Below are positions 30,405-43,100 of a DNA stretch of 64,000 bases, in pieces (within the stretch, counting starts at the first letter, position 1; each line of letters begins with the position of its first letter). The notes below the pieces were generated by a model, which had not been told where the DNA came from, made no database searches, and saw only the letters and a list, made by a program, of their open reading frames with translations. Source of the DNA: Ceratorhiza oryzae-sativae (taxonomy: Eukaryota; Basidiomycota; Agaricomycetes; Cantharellales; Ceratobasidiaceae); the NCBI GenBank assembly GCA_030998015.1, contig JARWMV010000237.1:1054001-1118000 (forward strand), written 5' to 3'. A program made the translations under genes and the position numbers.

Positions 30405-32430
30405 ATGTCCTGGTTTGGAAAGAAAAAAGCCAATCCCGAGGATGGCGACTTTCCCAGAATTCCTCGGCACTACCTGGAGGAAAAGGGACTCACGCGTATC
30501 ATCGATATGGCGCCCCCAATGATATGGAATGGGAGCAACGTCGTTGTAGGGGGTATCGATATAGGTGCCGGAGCCACGACTGTGTCGTTTACTTATCTAG
30601 AAACTGGCAAGTCTATTGGTTGATGGTGTTCACCCCTTGAAACTAATTATATTTTTAACTCAACCAGAGCGTCCCGTGAAGGTTCATAATATTGTTTACT
30701 GGCCCAAAGAATTCCCACTTCGAGAATCCAGTGGCGTTGGGGTGCCCTTACCTGAAACAACCAGGGGCTTCAAAACTCGGGTGACATATACATCTATCGG
30801 ATTTGTTTCACATCCATCATGGTATGCTATCTTTCTTCGAGACACCTGTTTCGGGCTCATGGAATTGCATCCCAAGGCCCTCCGAGAAGACGGCTGCATA
30901 CCTCTACATAACCCACCCTTTAACTTGTAGGTTCTCTCGGTTCTTGGTGCCTTCCTAGTCGCAACCTCTATAAACCTATTCAATAGCGCCTTCTGTGTCC
31001 CAAGTACGGACTGAAATTCCAGCACTCGAATCTCCCGAACGGCACAAGTTTAGTGACCTAGTCGAGAACCTCCTTAAACATGCACTAGGCATTTATAGCA
31101 CGGTCACCAAACCCTCTCAGCCAAGCTGGCCTCTAGCCTCAGAGGTGGTAATCACTTTACCTAGTGGCCTCGCCAAATCAGCGGAGATGACTATAACTGG
31201 CGAGCTGGACCGTGCTGTTTTCAATGCGATGCCCAAGGTGATGGGACGCATCCGCACCTTTTATGTGCGAAAGCCCGACGTCAGGCTATTCGAGGACGGT
31301 TTATGGAGAAATTTTGATAATAATTTTCACGTAGGGCCTCCTTCAAAATGTCGGGCTACGCTTGCTAATTATTCGTAGGATGGCGATGTGGTTATGCTGG
31401 TGGACTGGGACATGACTTCAGGCGATATGCTATGCGCGTCTTACAAAGGCATCGGCCTCAGTTCTGGATATATGGCATATGGTTTAATACTTCGTTCCTG
31501 TAAGATTATTTCTGCCGATCGCACGTTGCGTTGGTGGTTACATGATTTCAAGACGTTCAGGCACTTCCATCAATGTGAGCAATATCTTTCAATGTATCTA
31601 AGCTCATGGAGACTAATGAGGTTGAATCGTACAGAGGCAAGCGCGATGCAGGAGCAGATGAGCGGGAAGGAGTGCGGTTCGCCAACGCACTTCATTGGTG
31701 TGCTGAAAATAAGCATGGCACTCGGGTTAGCTCTACCCTACCTGAGGAAACCAGATCTCTGACTAGGCGGCTGGTTCAGAAAATTATAGTCCGCACCTCG
31801 AATCCGATCAAGAAGTCCGACAATTTGCTGGCCATCTTCCATAAGACACTAACTGACAAACACGTGCAAGTTGGACTTCGCTTGATCGACTCGGGAGTCG
31901 AAACAAGGGCGTTTGGTGCAGTTATGTGGCGTGTAGCCCATGCGATCGCTCAAAGCCAAAGCCCAGAAGGAGAAGAGCTCAGCCTCATCCCATACCTGAC
32001 GCAAGCGTCCAGAGATGTAGATGCTACGGCTCGAGAGCCTCAATTCAGCTGTGAACCTGAACCTTCGCCTAGGATGTCGGCGAATGTCCTACGACGAGCG
32101 AATAGACGGAGCACTAATGGGTCATCTCCCTTGAATACTCCTCAGGAACCCCAGGCTACTTTCATCTCAACTCCTTTAGAATGGAATCCAAATACTGTTC
32201 GTATTCCTGTTCCAGAATCGTTTCCGGCAATCGCGTTGCAGACCGCGGTTGGTGACATCGCTCACACAAACCCATTGTCGGCGGGCCCATCCAACCCAGT
32301 GCGCTATTCTTCGCCAGCCTTGCCACCCGTCTATGCTCACGACCCTGGTGCGCGAGGTGGATATTCGGATCATCAGGCAATTGTTGGTTGGGATTATAGG
32401 GTATGCCAGGAAGAGCTAAGTACCACGTAA
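30405..32430 (+). CDS. Divergent Hsp70-like (actin-fold ATPase) protein, possibly degenerate
   Basis: ATG at 30405 starts an exon holding Val-Gly-Gly-Ile-Asp-Ile-Gly-Ala-Gly, a phosphate-1-type loop of the actin/Hsp70 fold. A GC-AG intron (30607-30667, GCAAGT donor) keeps the frame. Later exons have Ile-Thr-Leu-Pro-Ser (about 31,155) and, after an intron ending at 31378, a stretch with Val-Asp-Trp-Asp-Met-Thr-Ser-Gly-Asp (31,400) where a phosphate-2 loop (Asp-x-Gly-Gly-Gly-Thr) is expected. The glycines there are replaced. The last exon (about 31,606-32,430) ends in a Ser/Pro-rich tail. Agaricomycetes carry many lineage-expanded Hsp70-like proteins of this layout. I could not find a clean junction near 30,820-30,990, so the gene may be broken. 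Confidence 0.4.
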
Positions 32431-33179
32431 GCGACTGCTTGGCTGATATATATAGCAGGCTCGCGAAAATACTGAAATATCTCTCAACGCTGGAGAAATT
32501 ATCTCTAATATAGACATGGTCGACCAAAGTTTGTCAAGTTTTCATTCTTCGAAAGGCCCGGGCCGATAAATAATTGTGTTACAGGATGGTGGCGAGGAAC
32601 TAACTCAAAAGGGCAAACGGGGCTTTTCCCAGGTAAGTCTTCTAAGTTACTTTCTCTCGCGTGGTATTTCATCAGAAAACTGTAGCCAACTACGTAAGGT
32701 CAAAAGAGCCCGCGCCTTCAAAATGAATGCTCTCATCTCCGACAATTTGACTCATGTAGACGCTTTGTATACCAGAAACATTTTATGTAACTTGTACAGC
32801 CGTATACAACAACTCCACAGCTTCCTTTGCCTTGGCTATACGGGCTTGATCGTCCAATGCAATCCTAAATTAAACGTGAATGGCTGCGGCCAGAGCACTT
32901 GGAAAGATGCGAACCATGATGTTTCGAGCAATAACTCCTCGAGCTCCTCGGATTCCCCAACATCTTGGGTCTGAGTTAAAATATACAAAGCCTCGGCTGT
33001 ATCTGCGCTAACCTATGGTCTCGTCAAGGTGAAATATCTAAATAGATCCTTGGGCAACCAACCTTGGGGAAACGATGTCCCAAGAACCTCTCGATATATG
33101 TACAGGCAGTTTCAGTCACGGGTTTCAATGCAATCAAGTCTACAACCCTGCTGTGGGGTTAGTATATGCGCGCTCCTAA
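32431..33179. other. Intergenic, no gene recognised
   Basis: Contains a 3' flank of the preceding gene and short open frames (for example 32,576-32,974 with a Ser-rich end) that match nothing I know. Some could be a further exon of the Hsp70-like gene. Confidence 0.4.
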
Positions 33180-36100
33180 TCATGTAATTAGCACTTGCAC
33201 TTTCATTGCCCCGAGAATTCGTTGGACATTTTTCAGCTTCTCTGCGCCCTTTCCGGCTTGCTCCAAAATTCCCTGCAGCCTGAAATGATATTAAGGACAC
33301 ATTTTACACAAATGAATTGATTCCCTCACCTCTTTATCCCTGCTTTATCAGAACAAAGTCTAACCAAAACTCCTCCCTCAAAAAGTACGTCAAAGGTTTT
33401 GAGCACAGGAATCATGATGTTATTGGATGAAGTGTCGGTTCGACCAATGTGTAGCATAGCATCCAGTAGTCCAGTTAGATCCCAGCACTTCTGATGACTC
33501 GAGTCAGGGGCTAGCGGTAAGGAGTTGGCGTATGTGCACAACCCTTTAGCCAATGGGAGTTGCTGCCGGATGCCATACCTAATTAGCCCAAATGGTTGGG
33601 GCCCCACGCATAGACTCTACTTACCGAGCTTTCGTTTCGGCTGCCAAGACTAATGACAATCCCGGGTAGCAACATAGCACGGTAATTTTCGATTTCGAGT
33701 AGAGGCGGCAATTTTGGGAAGAGCCATTCGCCGTCGTTCCATGGAACTTGCTCATTCCTTCAAAACTCGGTTAGCACGAGGTTGAAATCGAGTGTTATGG
33801 AAGAGCCCACTCGGGAAATGATGATTCTAGCTTGTCCAGCCCGGGAATTGCCCAAGACTCCGTCGCTGCTCTCCTTATGGTAGGACTCCAGATCAGCACC
33901 ATCAACTGTTCGCCGGCGACAGCACGGACGTTATCCAGTCGTTCGGCCCCTTGCTTGAGCACACCCCCAATTGCGCTGTGCCACGAATTGGGTGGCAGGT
34001 AGTCTTCAAATGGCGTAATGCCACTCCTTGTCGAAAAAAGTGCCTCGGAGATGGACGTAATGGCCCGCAAGCTAGCGATTCGGACCCAGGAGCCGACGTC
34101 TCCGCGTTGATCAACAGTGTAATCCTCCAACCCGGATAGGACGGCAGAATAAATCCTGCTCATGGTGCCAGACAGGGCTTTGCAAACCATAAATATCAGA
34201 ACAATAATAAATGTACGAGTGCTCACAGTCTGGTGAGGCGCCCATCATACGCGTTACTATTTCACCAAGTGAGGTGACGCAGTTACGGCGCGCCTCGACC
34301 TTCCTGCTGTAGGTTTCAGACTGGGTCTTTTGAGCAAATAGCCCAACGTACAATATTGTTGGATTATACTCACATTCATCGTAACAGCCCCTAGGAGGCA
34401 ATCGACTGCATGGTCCAAGCCATTTCCGAATTTATCATATGCAAGCGCACCAAACGCTCGAGAAATACTAATTTGAGTGGTAGCGCTCGCATTTTTTGCG
34501 TTGAACTCTTGTGCAAAAGCCCGTACTTCTTCTACACAGTCTGTCAACCGGCTGATAGCGGCAAAGGCGAGTGTCGCAGCGGCTTGGACTGTTTCATTCT
34601 GGTGCTTCATCCCGCTGTTGACCACAATATGGTGCCAATCGGGAGCTCCTCCTGTGGCTGCAATGGACAGCGCCTCCACTGAGACACTCTCGGCTAGAAG
34701 AAGGCATGCCCCCTCGACGATCAGGTCTCCTCGGAACTTTTGATAAGAAGAGGTCGGGAGCATGCTCAAATATTTAAAACACTGCAAATGAGCTGTGTTT
34801 TAGACGAATCACGATCGAGTCAATCAAACACACCTGTAATCTTTCCTGTTCTAATCCCTGCTGCTTAAAGCCCTTTGCGATTTCAGCAAGACCAAGAAGT
34901 ACTCCGTGAACGTCGTTCGTATCGATCGAGCGCAGTCGTGAGCTCTAATTGATTCTTAGTATCTAGGTCATTAAAACATCGATATATGCGCCCACCAGTT
35001 GAGAAGCAGTCTTTGCCCCAAGGTTCTTCATATCAACTTCACACATTACGCGAAGAGATTGAGCTCCTAATTCACGCATCTTTGGATCCCAGTGCCTCAA
35101 GACGACTCGTATAACGTAATCGAGAAGAGGCTGTTGATATTCAGAGAAGCTATCGATATGTAAGTAAGGGGTGCGTGGCTTGAGTTAGAAGGGCAGTTTG
35201 AACGTACACAACGACTTGAGGAGAGGCTACTAAAAAAGCATTCCGACGTATGCTGACAGCGTAGAAATCGGTGGCTCGCAGTACATCGATGCCGTGGGGA
35301 ATCGATCCCTATACGCAATTGACAGATAGATATTATGGAGCAAACTAGTGTACGCACGGTACGCCCAACAGCCTCCTGGTAAGCTGCACTGGCCGCGCGA
35401 CGGACATGAACCTCTCGATCGAATAAAGAAGTAGTGGTAAGTTGAAGGGCGATTTCTAGTAAATATGGTTTCAAGGATTCTACGCTCTGTCCTCTTACGA
35501 GCGCCCAGAGCACATATGAAGCCGAGTCACGGACACCAGATCCCACTGAATGTGCGCCTTTGCGGACATCAAACGCTAGAGCCTATATTTGATTAGGCTA
35601 GGGGGGGAGGATCAACCCAAAAGGAGCGACATTACCTTGCAAATCCATTTAATTGCCTCTTGAAGTTTACTCTGGGAGATTAGGCCGCGTCGAGCTAGTT
35701 CGGCATAGGCGAGACAGGCGCCGTTCCAGGTTGCTTCGGATGTCGGTGGCAGGTCTAATGTCCCATCAGCCAACTCCACACCATGTATCTAGTCATCTGC
35801 GTTAGCATGTATGCGAGTACCCGAAACGCAATTAGTTCGCACCGAAAATAGAGCGGTAACAGCATCAAGTATCTCATCCGAGAAGGCCTCCGGGAGATGC
35901 GATGCGACCCGAGCAATACCCTTTGCGGCAGAGTACCGAACAGCAGTATCCTAATCTAAGCATTAGCGAGGGTCAAGCAACCCCCCTCGAGTACCTACCT
36001 GATCTTGAATGCCGTTTATCAAGTCCTCTATTACGCCTTCCATAGAATCCGGAATGGGAGCGTCGTACTCGTCCGATGTGTCATCCGTGACGTCCTGGTT

Positions 36101-37411
36101 AGCACTTCGGATGACCAACCTGCGGTCTTGGATTGCGTTGAGGACGCACTTAAGAAGACCACATAAGACTTACTCTGTAGGTAAACCTTGCGAGGTTTAC
36201 CCGGCAGTTCGCACATTGATAGGCGAACGATTAGCTTGATCCGATATTTTCGTACGAGACTATCTCTCATGAGGTTTGATGTCAACAGGTTGTTGGATCC
36301 CTGTGAACTATAGGTGTTAGATGTTTCAATTCAGCCATACGTAACGCGGCTAACACTCGTAGACTCGATTGCCGTTATGAGTTCGCGAAATTGGCCAATA
36401 TACGGGCCGACTAATCCAGCTCCTCCTGCTTTGGTCACGATAGCCATAACTTGCATGAGGCCGATCGTCTGGAAACTTTTTAATCTCTGATGATGAGGTA
36501 AAAAAAGGAGAGGCGCGGGTGCCTACTTCAAAGGTATTTGCGCTTCCGCTCTGAATACGACCAACCGACCAACCGACAAGACGCGGAACTTGGGTTAGCA
36601 TATCCGTTCTGTAAGAAGTTCAAGCATAGGCCGCCTCGATTCACAGGATCCGCACCTCATATACAGCCTAGCTAGAAGCATTGCAGCAGATTCGCGTTCA
36701 ATTCCAGGGAATGGAAGGTACTGCTTGCCAATGGCGTCGAGCCGTGCCGCTACGAGACGATCGGGAGCGACCCCAGCTTGGTCGAAACGTGCCAAATCAA
36801 AAGGTATCATGCAAATGAGTGACAACCAGAGTGTCATGACGAATCGTAGCGCCCATGCCCAGACTCTGACAGCAGCTGGGCTTTTTGTTCGGTGAATTCG
36901 AGGGCGAGAGGGAGGTCCTGCACGGTATGGGGGAAGAATGGAACTGCTCTCTTGAGACCAAGTCATCGCTTTTGTGGAATAAAACACGAACCTATGGACT
37001 TGACGCCTCGTGTCTTTGAGTAAAGATACATCAAGGTAGCGAGTTGGTGTAGGCGGGCAAGTCGATCTTCGGGGATGTTATCCTGTTTCACAAGAGAGCG
37101 AATCTCCCTTTTCAGTGTTTCGACGACGGGTTCGACCATGTTGTTGAGATATTGGTCGAGCAAGAATGGCTGTTCTTGGTACAGGTCAAGCTAATCGATG
37201 CAGGTATCGTCAATGATCTCTAGACTCGGGGGAGTTGGACAAACTCAACTATGTAACTAAGACGCGCCAATTTTGGCGAACTTTCATTGCCCACTGCAGT
37301 ATTGTGAACGTCCTGAGAGTCTTCGTCCAAAAACGATCTGAGAACATGCATAAACTCTTTTTCATGTTCAAAGCCCGAGGGCTGTATATCATCTACTATA
37401 GTCTCATTCAT
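33180..37411 (-). CDS. Tubulin-folding cofactor D
   Basis: Beta-tubulin-specific chaperone that captures beta-tubulin and, with cofactors C and E, assembles the alpha/beta dimer in the cytosol. ATG at 37409-37411. About a dozen exons of HEAT/Armadillo-type helical repeats. Diagnostic segments: Leu-Trp-Leu-Ser-Leu-Ile-Cys-Met-Ile-Pro-Phe-Asp-Leu (36,800-36,840), Gly-Val-Arg-Asp-Ser-Ala-Ser-Tyr-Val-Leu-Trp-Ala (35,510-35,545), Arg-Arg-Ala-Ala-Ser-Ala-Ala-Tyr-Gln-Glu (35,360-35,400), Pro-His-Gly-Ile-Asp-Val-Leu (35,285-35,300), and Arg-Gly-Asp-Val-Gly-Ser-Trp-Val-Arg (34,085-34,112), all typical of the family. The last exon ends at TGA 33180-33182. Some introns must be very short (35-39 nt near 37,190-37,230 and 36,950-36,990). 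The length, about 1,100 codons, fits. It is head-to-head with alternative oxidase. Confidence 0.88.
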
Positions 37412-38073
37412 CGCAGACTAAATTGAGCAACCCACGCCAGCAAGGGACGCGTTTTATATTCCAAGAGCAGGCGTGTAGTCTATGTGTGGCAAATTGGAGC
37501 CTTGTGTTATTGCCAAACGTGCGGCTGGATATGATGCAAGCCAAGCCCAGTGAACTAAAATCGGTAAACGGAGCGCGCAGCAATGAGACCGACAGCATAT
37601 GACACCAAGGCTGTGCACTGATCGGTAACGTAGCGCCGTTACCCACCAAACGCGATTGGTTGGAACCCCAGCGCGCCTGCGTGGGACCAGCCGGACCGAA
37701 GGGCCCTCGGTCAAGACGCCGCGCCGTCCGAGGACTTTAGCAGTAGCCACCCGCTCGAACTCTTCCGTTTGACGCGTTTTTGGTTATTCCAAAGCCACAA
37801 TAAGTTGATAAGAACATTGCAGTCTTAGTTGCCTTTAGTCCCAGCAGTTGCGCTCACGAAACCGCAGGAAACCCCCACACATGACCGATATGCGGCGCAT
37901 AAGTTGGTGTGCGGTGCTTAAACAGAAGAGACCGCGGCCTTCTGACCGATATGTTTTAGGACTCGCCACTCTCCGACTCTCTTTCGTCTGGACGGGTTTT
38001 CCCGGGTCTCAAGGTCGTATTTAAGTGCGACTACTGTGGGCACCATGCTCTCATCAGCACTTCGCTTCCACTC
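37412..38073. promoter_or_regulatory. Divergent promoter region between cofactor D and alternative oxidase
   Basis: 662 bp shared by two genes transcribed outward. No strong TATA box is visible on either side. Open frames here are short and without family likeness. An out-of-frame ATG at 38045 precedes the oxidase start at 38074 and could lower or regulate translation. Confidence 0.5.
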
Positions 38074-39648
38074 ATGCTTCGTACTGCCATTGTCCACTCT
38101 GGTCTTGCGCCACGTCTTGTCGTGCCTCGACTGGCTCAAGCCTCTACTTTTGCCTGCACGCGTTCTCTCTCGACTTCCTTCTTGAGGCAAAAGCCTGAGA
38201 CTCAAAAGTTCGTTACCAAGGAAGAACGTTCTCTCGGAGAGCCCAAGGGTATCCCGACTGAGGGCCTTCATTATAAAGGTGCGTTGTCTCCTAAATCGGT
38301 GAGCTCATCTCATTGGGCTTGTAGACGATGTATTGGGAGCAAAAGTGGCTCGCACCGACTATCATTCATCCAACCAAATAGCGCAAACGCCAACAGGGGA
38401 TTGGGTCCTCTTCCATCCCGTGTAAGTCAATTGGTTCAGCTCGCGAGACCCTATCTCTGATGCTCGAATGGCAGCTATACTGAAGACGAGCTCAAGTCAG
38501 TCTCTGTCCTCCACCGAGCTCCGGAGACTGTTGGAGACAAAATTGCTTTGAACCTTGTAAAACTTTGTCGGTAAGCAAATATTGTTCGCTTTGTAGTTCG
38601 TCGGATAATTTTTTCTCTGGCTAGATGGGGGTTCGACTTGTTTTCGGGCTACAAACATAAACCCGTTCCACCTGGTTCAAACTTGTCTGTGGCTGAGCTA
38701 CGAAAAGGAGGTTACTTAATGACCGAATCCGAATGGTTGATGGTGATTATATGCGCCACAACTCGAACATTGACATAATCTGATTAAAACGCCAGCGTAT
38801 ACTATTCCTTGAAACCATTGCAGGAGTACCGGGGATGGTTGCTGCTACGCTCCGCCACTTGCGAAGTCTGCGTCTCATGGTGAGCGCTTTGGACCAAACC
38901 CAATCTTTTTGTCTAACCGCGCCTCTTGATGACAGAAACGAGACGCTGGCTGGATTCATACTCTGCTGGAGGAGGCTGAAAATGAGCGCATGCATTTGAT
39001 GACGTTCATGACACTCAAGGTGTGCTTATTTGCTTTGTGCTGACCAAGGCATTTACTCTAGCATTTTGTTTAGAAACCTTCCATCTGGTTCAGGGCAATG
39101 ATTCTTGGTGCCCAAGGCGTTTTCTACAACGCCTTTTTCTTGGGATATCTTATTTCTCCAAAATCGGCACATCGTTTCGTTGGGTTCCTAGAAGAGGAGG
39201 CCGTGTCGACCTAGTAAGTTTATAGTGCTCGGACATATTTGGCTGGACTAACTCGCCCTCAGCACTCGTTGCATTGCCGAAATCGAGGCGGGTCGCATCC
39301 CAGAATGGCAGAATAAACCTGCCCATCTATTGCCATCGACTATTGGCGCCTTCCTCACGATGCCACGCTCTTGGATGTCATCAAAGCAGTCCGTGCTGAC
39401 GAGTCGACACACCGATTCGTGAACCATAGCTTTGCAAACTTGAAACAGACGGAAGATCTCAATCCGTTTGCAATCCGAGAGCCAGATATGTTTGTCAAAG
39501 GAAGTCAGCCCGGGTGAGTTTAATCAACAATTGACATGGGAATAGGTCTCTGACATAGCAAAATCGTAGATTTACTCGCGAGGAATCTGCCGCGTTTGTC
39601 AACGAATCGCGAGAACTGCTCGAACAGGCAAAGCATAGCACAAATTAG
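38074..39648 (+). CDS. Mitochondrial alternative oxidase, with a one-base deletion
   Basis: Di-iron ubiquinol oxidase of the inner mitochondrial membrane that bypasses complexes III and IV. Nine exons: 38074-38278, 38325-38421, 38475-38570, 38625-38742, 38796-38879, 38936-39019, 39074-39213, 39263-39513, 39570-39648. The N-terminus is Arg/Ser/Leu-rich, as in a mitochondrial presequence. All iron-binding motifs are visible: Leu-Glu-Thr (38,806), Asn-Glu-Arg-Met-His (38,980), Leu-Glu-Glu-Glu-Ala (39,190) and Arg-Ala-Asp-Glu-x-x-His (39,391-39,412). In exon 8 the frame breaks at 39321-39325: the sequence has GCCCA where the family's Pro-Ala-Pro-Ser/Ala-Ile-Ala needs GCCCCA, so the conserved Asp-Tyr-Trp-Arg-Leu-Pro segment follows in another frame. 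This is either a real inactivating deletion or a homopolymer error in the read. Confidence 0.88.
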
Positions 39649-40110
39649 GACTTTAAGGAGTCTCGTTTCTAAGTTTACCATTTTCGATTCTTTATCATGA
39701 TGCTCGAGCATACTCAAAGGACCTATTTATTTTTCATCCCCTCTCTGCTATGGTAATATGTTACTAGTTACTACGACACAAAGTAATACACTGTTTTGGC
39801 GGGCGTCGCCCGGCCGGCACCGAGCGCTCGATTAATTAAATACCTGTATAGCCCCACGTGACGTCACTTCTTGTTTCTGGTTTCCTCCACGTTTTGTTGG
39901 TTTCTGGTCAACTGGTATCAGCAACTCTCCTGCTTTTTTTTTTTGAGCCATCTGCGCAAACTACAAGCTTGTTCCAGAAGCCACCCTCTTTATTTATATC
40001 CACTTTGATTCAAACGTTTTGTAAACCGGGACTGGCTGTAGGACATTGGTGATCGCTTAATCCGAAACCATTTTGCTCCCCTCTTCCGCCTAGTTTGACG
40101 TATCTCGACG
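39649..40110. other. Intergenic between alternative oxidase and the PH protein
   Basis: Holds the oxidase 3' end and the promoter of the next gene. A GC-rich short inverted stretch lies near 39,797-39,820 (CGCCCGGCCGGC) and a T9-10 run near 39,935. No gene recognised. Confidence 0.5.
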
Positions 40111-43100
40111 ATGCGTCAGGTAAACATTGCTGTCGTCGGCCCGACAACCGCTCCACCAGGGGTCAGCTCGAGCAGAGACACGCCAATCGGCATCTTCCCT
40201 TCCCCAGGTACCAAAGACGACATCGACGATGACCATCTCCGCGGTCGACGAAGAATCTTCATTGGACCTATGCCAGAGAACGTCGCTGCTCGGCTTCGTG
40301 CGGCCTCGGTCGCTGGTACAGACCATGCAGCCATTCCGAAGAACGAGTTTGCGCAGGAAGACTTTGCCAGAGACGATATCGCTAGCGACGACGCTAGCAG
40401 TAGCCCATCTGACTCGGATTTCGCCTCGCGTCGTTCGTCCAATTCTGCGTCGCCCACGAGGTATCCACGAGTCTCGCGGAAGCGTCTGCTGCGCGCGTTT
40501 ATGAGCCGAGGCGGACGGCGAGAAGAGTTTTCTGAGCACGAGATGCGTAAAAAGTGGCTCGCGGGTGGGTGGGGGCGGGTTCCGTTGCCGGCGGATGCTT
40601 CAGCACGACGCTGGGTCGGGTCGAGCTTTGAGGTTGGAGCGGATGTTGTCGCTGGGATGAGTTCTGTGCACCCGGCTTCTGCTGCCCACCCGCTCAAGGA
40701 TGGGAGAGAAGTTGAGGTTGCCAACACGTCGCGGGCTGCTGATGCGAGTTCGAACAAGGCCGTTGTTCGACCAAACGCTGGTCCACCTCTTCCTTCACGA
40801 ACGACGACAATGGAGACGTTTGCCACAGCTCGTTCGGCGGTTGGTCCGGGATCCGATGCCGATGAACCTGGTGCGTGAATATGAAAGGGACGAAGGCGAA
40901 GTAAAGTCGCGGAGGGCCGGGGTTCTTCCACAGCGAAAGTCCTCGAAATTGATGTTAACACCCTCGAGCTCTGGAGGCAAGCTAGACCCGCACGTCATGG
41001 GAGAGCTCTCTAGTCAAGAAGCGAGTACTTCCCAGCACCCGGGCACGCCTGCTTCTTCACCACTTATCCAGACGTCTCCTGGTCCTGCCGGTGCCATCGT
41101 CCACATTCCAATCTCGGGACTTCTCATATGTTCACTGATCATAATGGCACCACTAAGCCACAGGCAGCCTCGGCACCCCATCTCGCTGGAATGCTCGATT
41201 CTTCGGAACGGTCACGACCCAAATCGAGCGGACTTCGTTCAGCGTTAAAACGAAACCTTGGCTCTCTACACCGGAGCTCTTCGCTCAAGCCCCGGTCTGT
41301 CATCTTTGCCGAATCCCCGAAGCCTCTTGCCGGTACGTATTCCCAATCATACCCCGGCTTTCCTCGTTCGGTATCGGTCCCACTGACCGGAACCGGTCCA
41401 TCGACTCCAATGGAACATGCCCCGATGTTGACTGAGACTCCTACTCCACCTGTGGATGTCTTGAATCGCGAAACGGAGCCGGAGGATACGACAAGCGCAG
41501 GAGCAGCCTTGGCCTTTCAGACAGAAGAGCGGCGGATCCCTGAGGATGGAGTTGTTCGACGAGGTAGGTATCTCATAGATTTTGTTATTCTGGCTTATTG
41601 AAGCGCTCGAAGACAGAATGCTCGTGCGTGCTGCATTTAATCGTTCTCCCGGGCTTCCAAAGCCCTACGATGAAGCAGAAGCAAGTAGACACCCCGATAC
41701 ACAGGAAGTAGAATGGAGAGAAATGTTAGTTGTGTGGCGCAAGTTGCCAGGAAAGGAAGATCGAGTAGAATTATACCAAGATTATGTGAGGCTGACCTTT
41801 GGCCTCTTTCGTCGTGGTCAAACTGACGCTGTCTGCTAGACGACGCCAGGCAAGGAGCGGATGCTTGGTCACAAGGATCTAGCGTTTATCATCCCACTTG
41901 ATGAGGCGGTGACGAGCATATCGCCATACTCCCATGTTGACTTGACATTCTGTCTTACATGTCCTCCAACGCCTGTGCGAACTGGTTCGACATCGAAACG
42001 CGCGCGGTTTCATCGAGCACCTATTGGAACAAACATATTCGTATTCAAAGTGAAAAGCCGTACGAGAGCGTTAGACTGGATATGGAACTTATGGTATGTC
42101 GTCGTATTCCGACCCTCAAGGAATTTATTCGAGTGTAGTTTAGGAGACATCTAGGCGGAGAATTTCCTGAAACGATTGATATCCATTGCCCTGCCTTGGG
42201 GACTCGCGTCCGAGTAGACATTCCAAACTTGGATCACGGAGCTTCAAGCGACTCATGGAAGCGCTTCACGCGATCGTATCTTATCGAAGCATGCGGCCGT
42301 TCTTTGCGGGGGCTTCCTGACTGGGACGCGATGATGGAATCACCGGTGCTACGAGGGGCAAAATTAGAACTCGTGTGGAGAAAGGAGAGCAAACTCGATT
42401 GGGTGTGGCTAGAACGGGACGAGGAGGCAGAGAGATCGAGTGGCAAGTCCTATTTGGGTTAGCGTTGAGGCAGGCAAGCACTTCAATCCTTCCAGCGTCG
42501 TAATCGACTAAGAGCCTGACAATAGCCCCGTTTGCCATCACAACTGGAAATCCGCCTGGGATTACATGCTCCAACCCATGTTGCACTCACTGATGGGAGC
42601 ACACTTGGTATTAGGCCCTGGTATACATGCAGTGTTGAAACTGACGTGCCATCATTTAGACGAACCCCCAGCAATCGAAGGGTATCTCCATCGCATCAAA
42701 CCCAAGACGCTAGTCAAAACCAACGTCTATATCACCTCACACGACGGGTATCTCTTCACTTTGCGCTATGCAGATGCCGAACCTCCAGCCCCCCCTACGT
42801 TACTCGAGGCAGCTCTAGACCCCACTGGGCACAAACTTGCTCGGGAGAGAGAATTAAGGAGAGGGAGATCAATGATATTGGACGCTGACGGATACATCGA
42901 TTTGCGCAGCATCCTAGCGATTCGTAGGGCGGTCGAAATCAACCCAGCTGTAGGGCCAATAGATATTGGTACCGCGCGGGCCAATCCCCTCCCCAATAAT
43001 TCGACAGAAGAGGAAGTCGAAAGCTGCCAATGGGTCGACCAGGAGGATGCATCTGACGGTGAGGACGAGGGCGGGGAAGAATATTTATCACGTAGCAACG

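Noticed and set aside
40116..40961. 281-codon open frame on the - strand opposite the PH protein
   Set aside because: It is the antisense of a GC-rich coding exon; the + strand frame has the better start and joins later PH exons.
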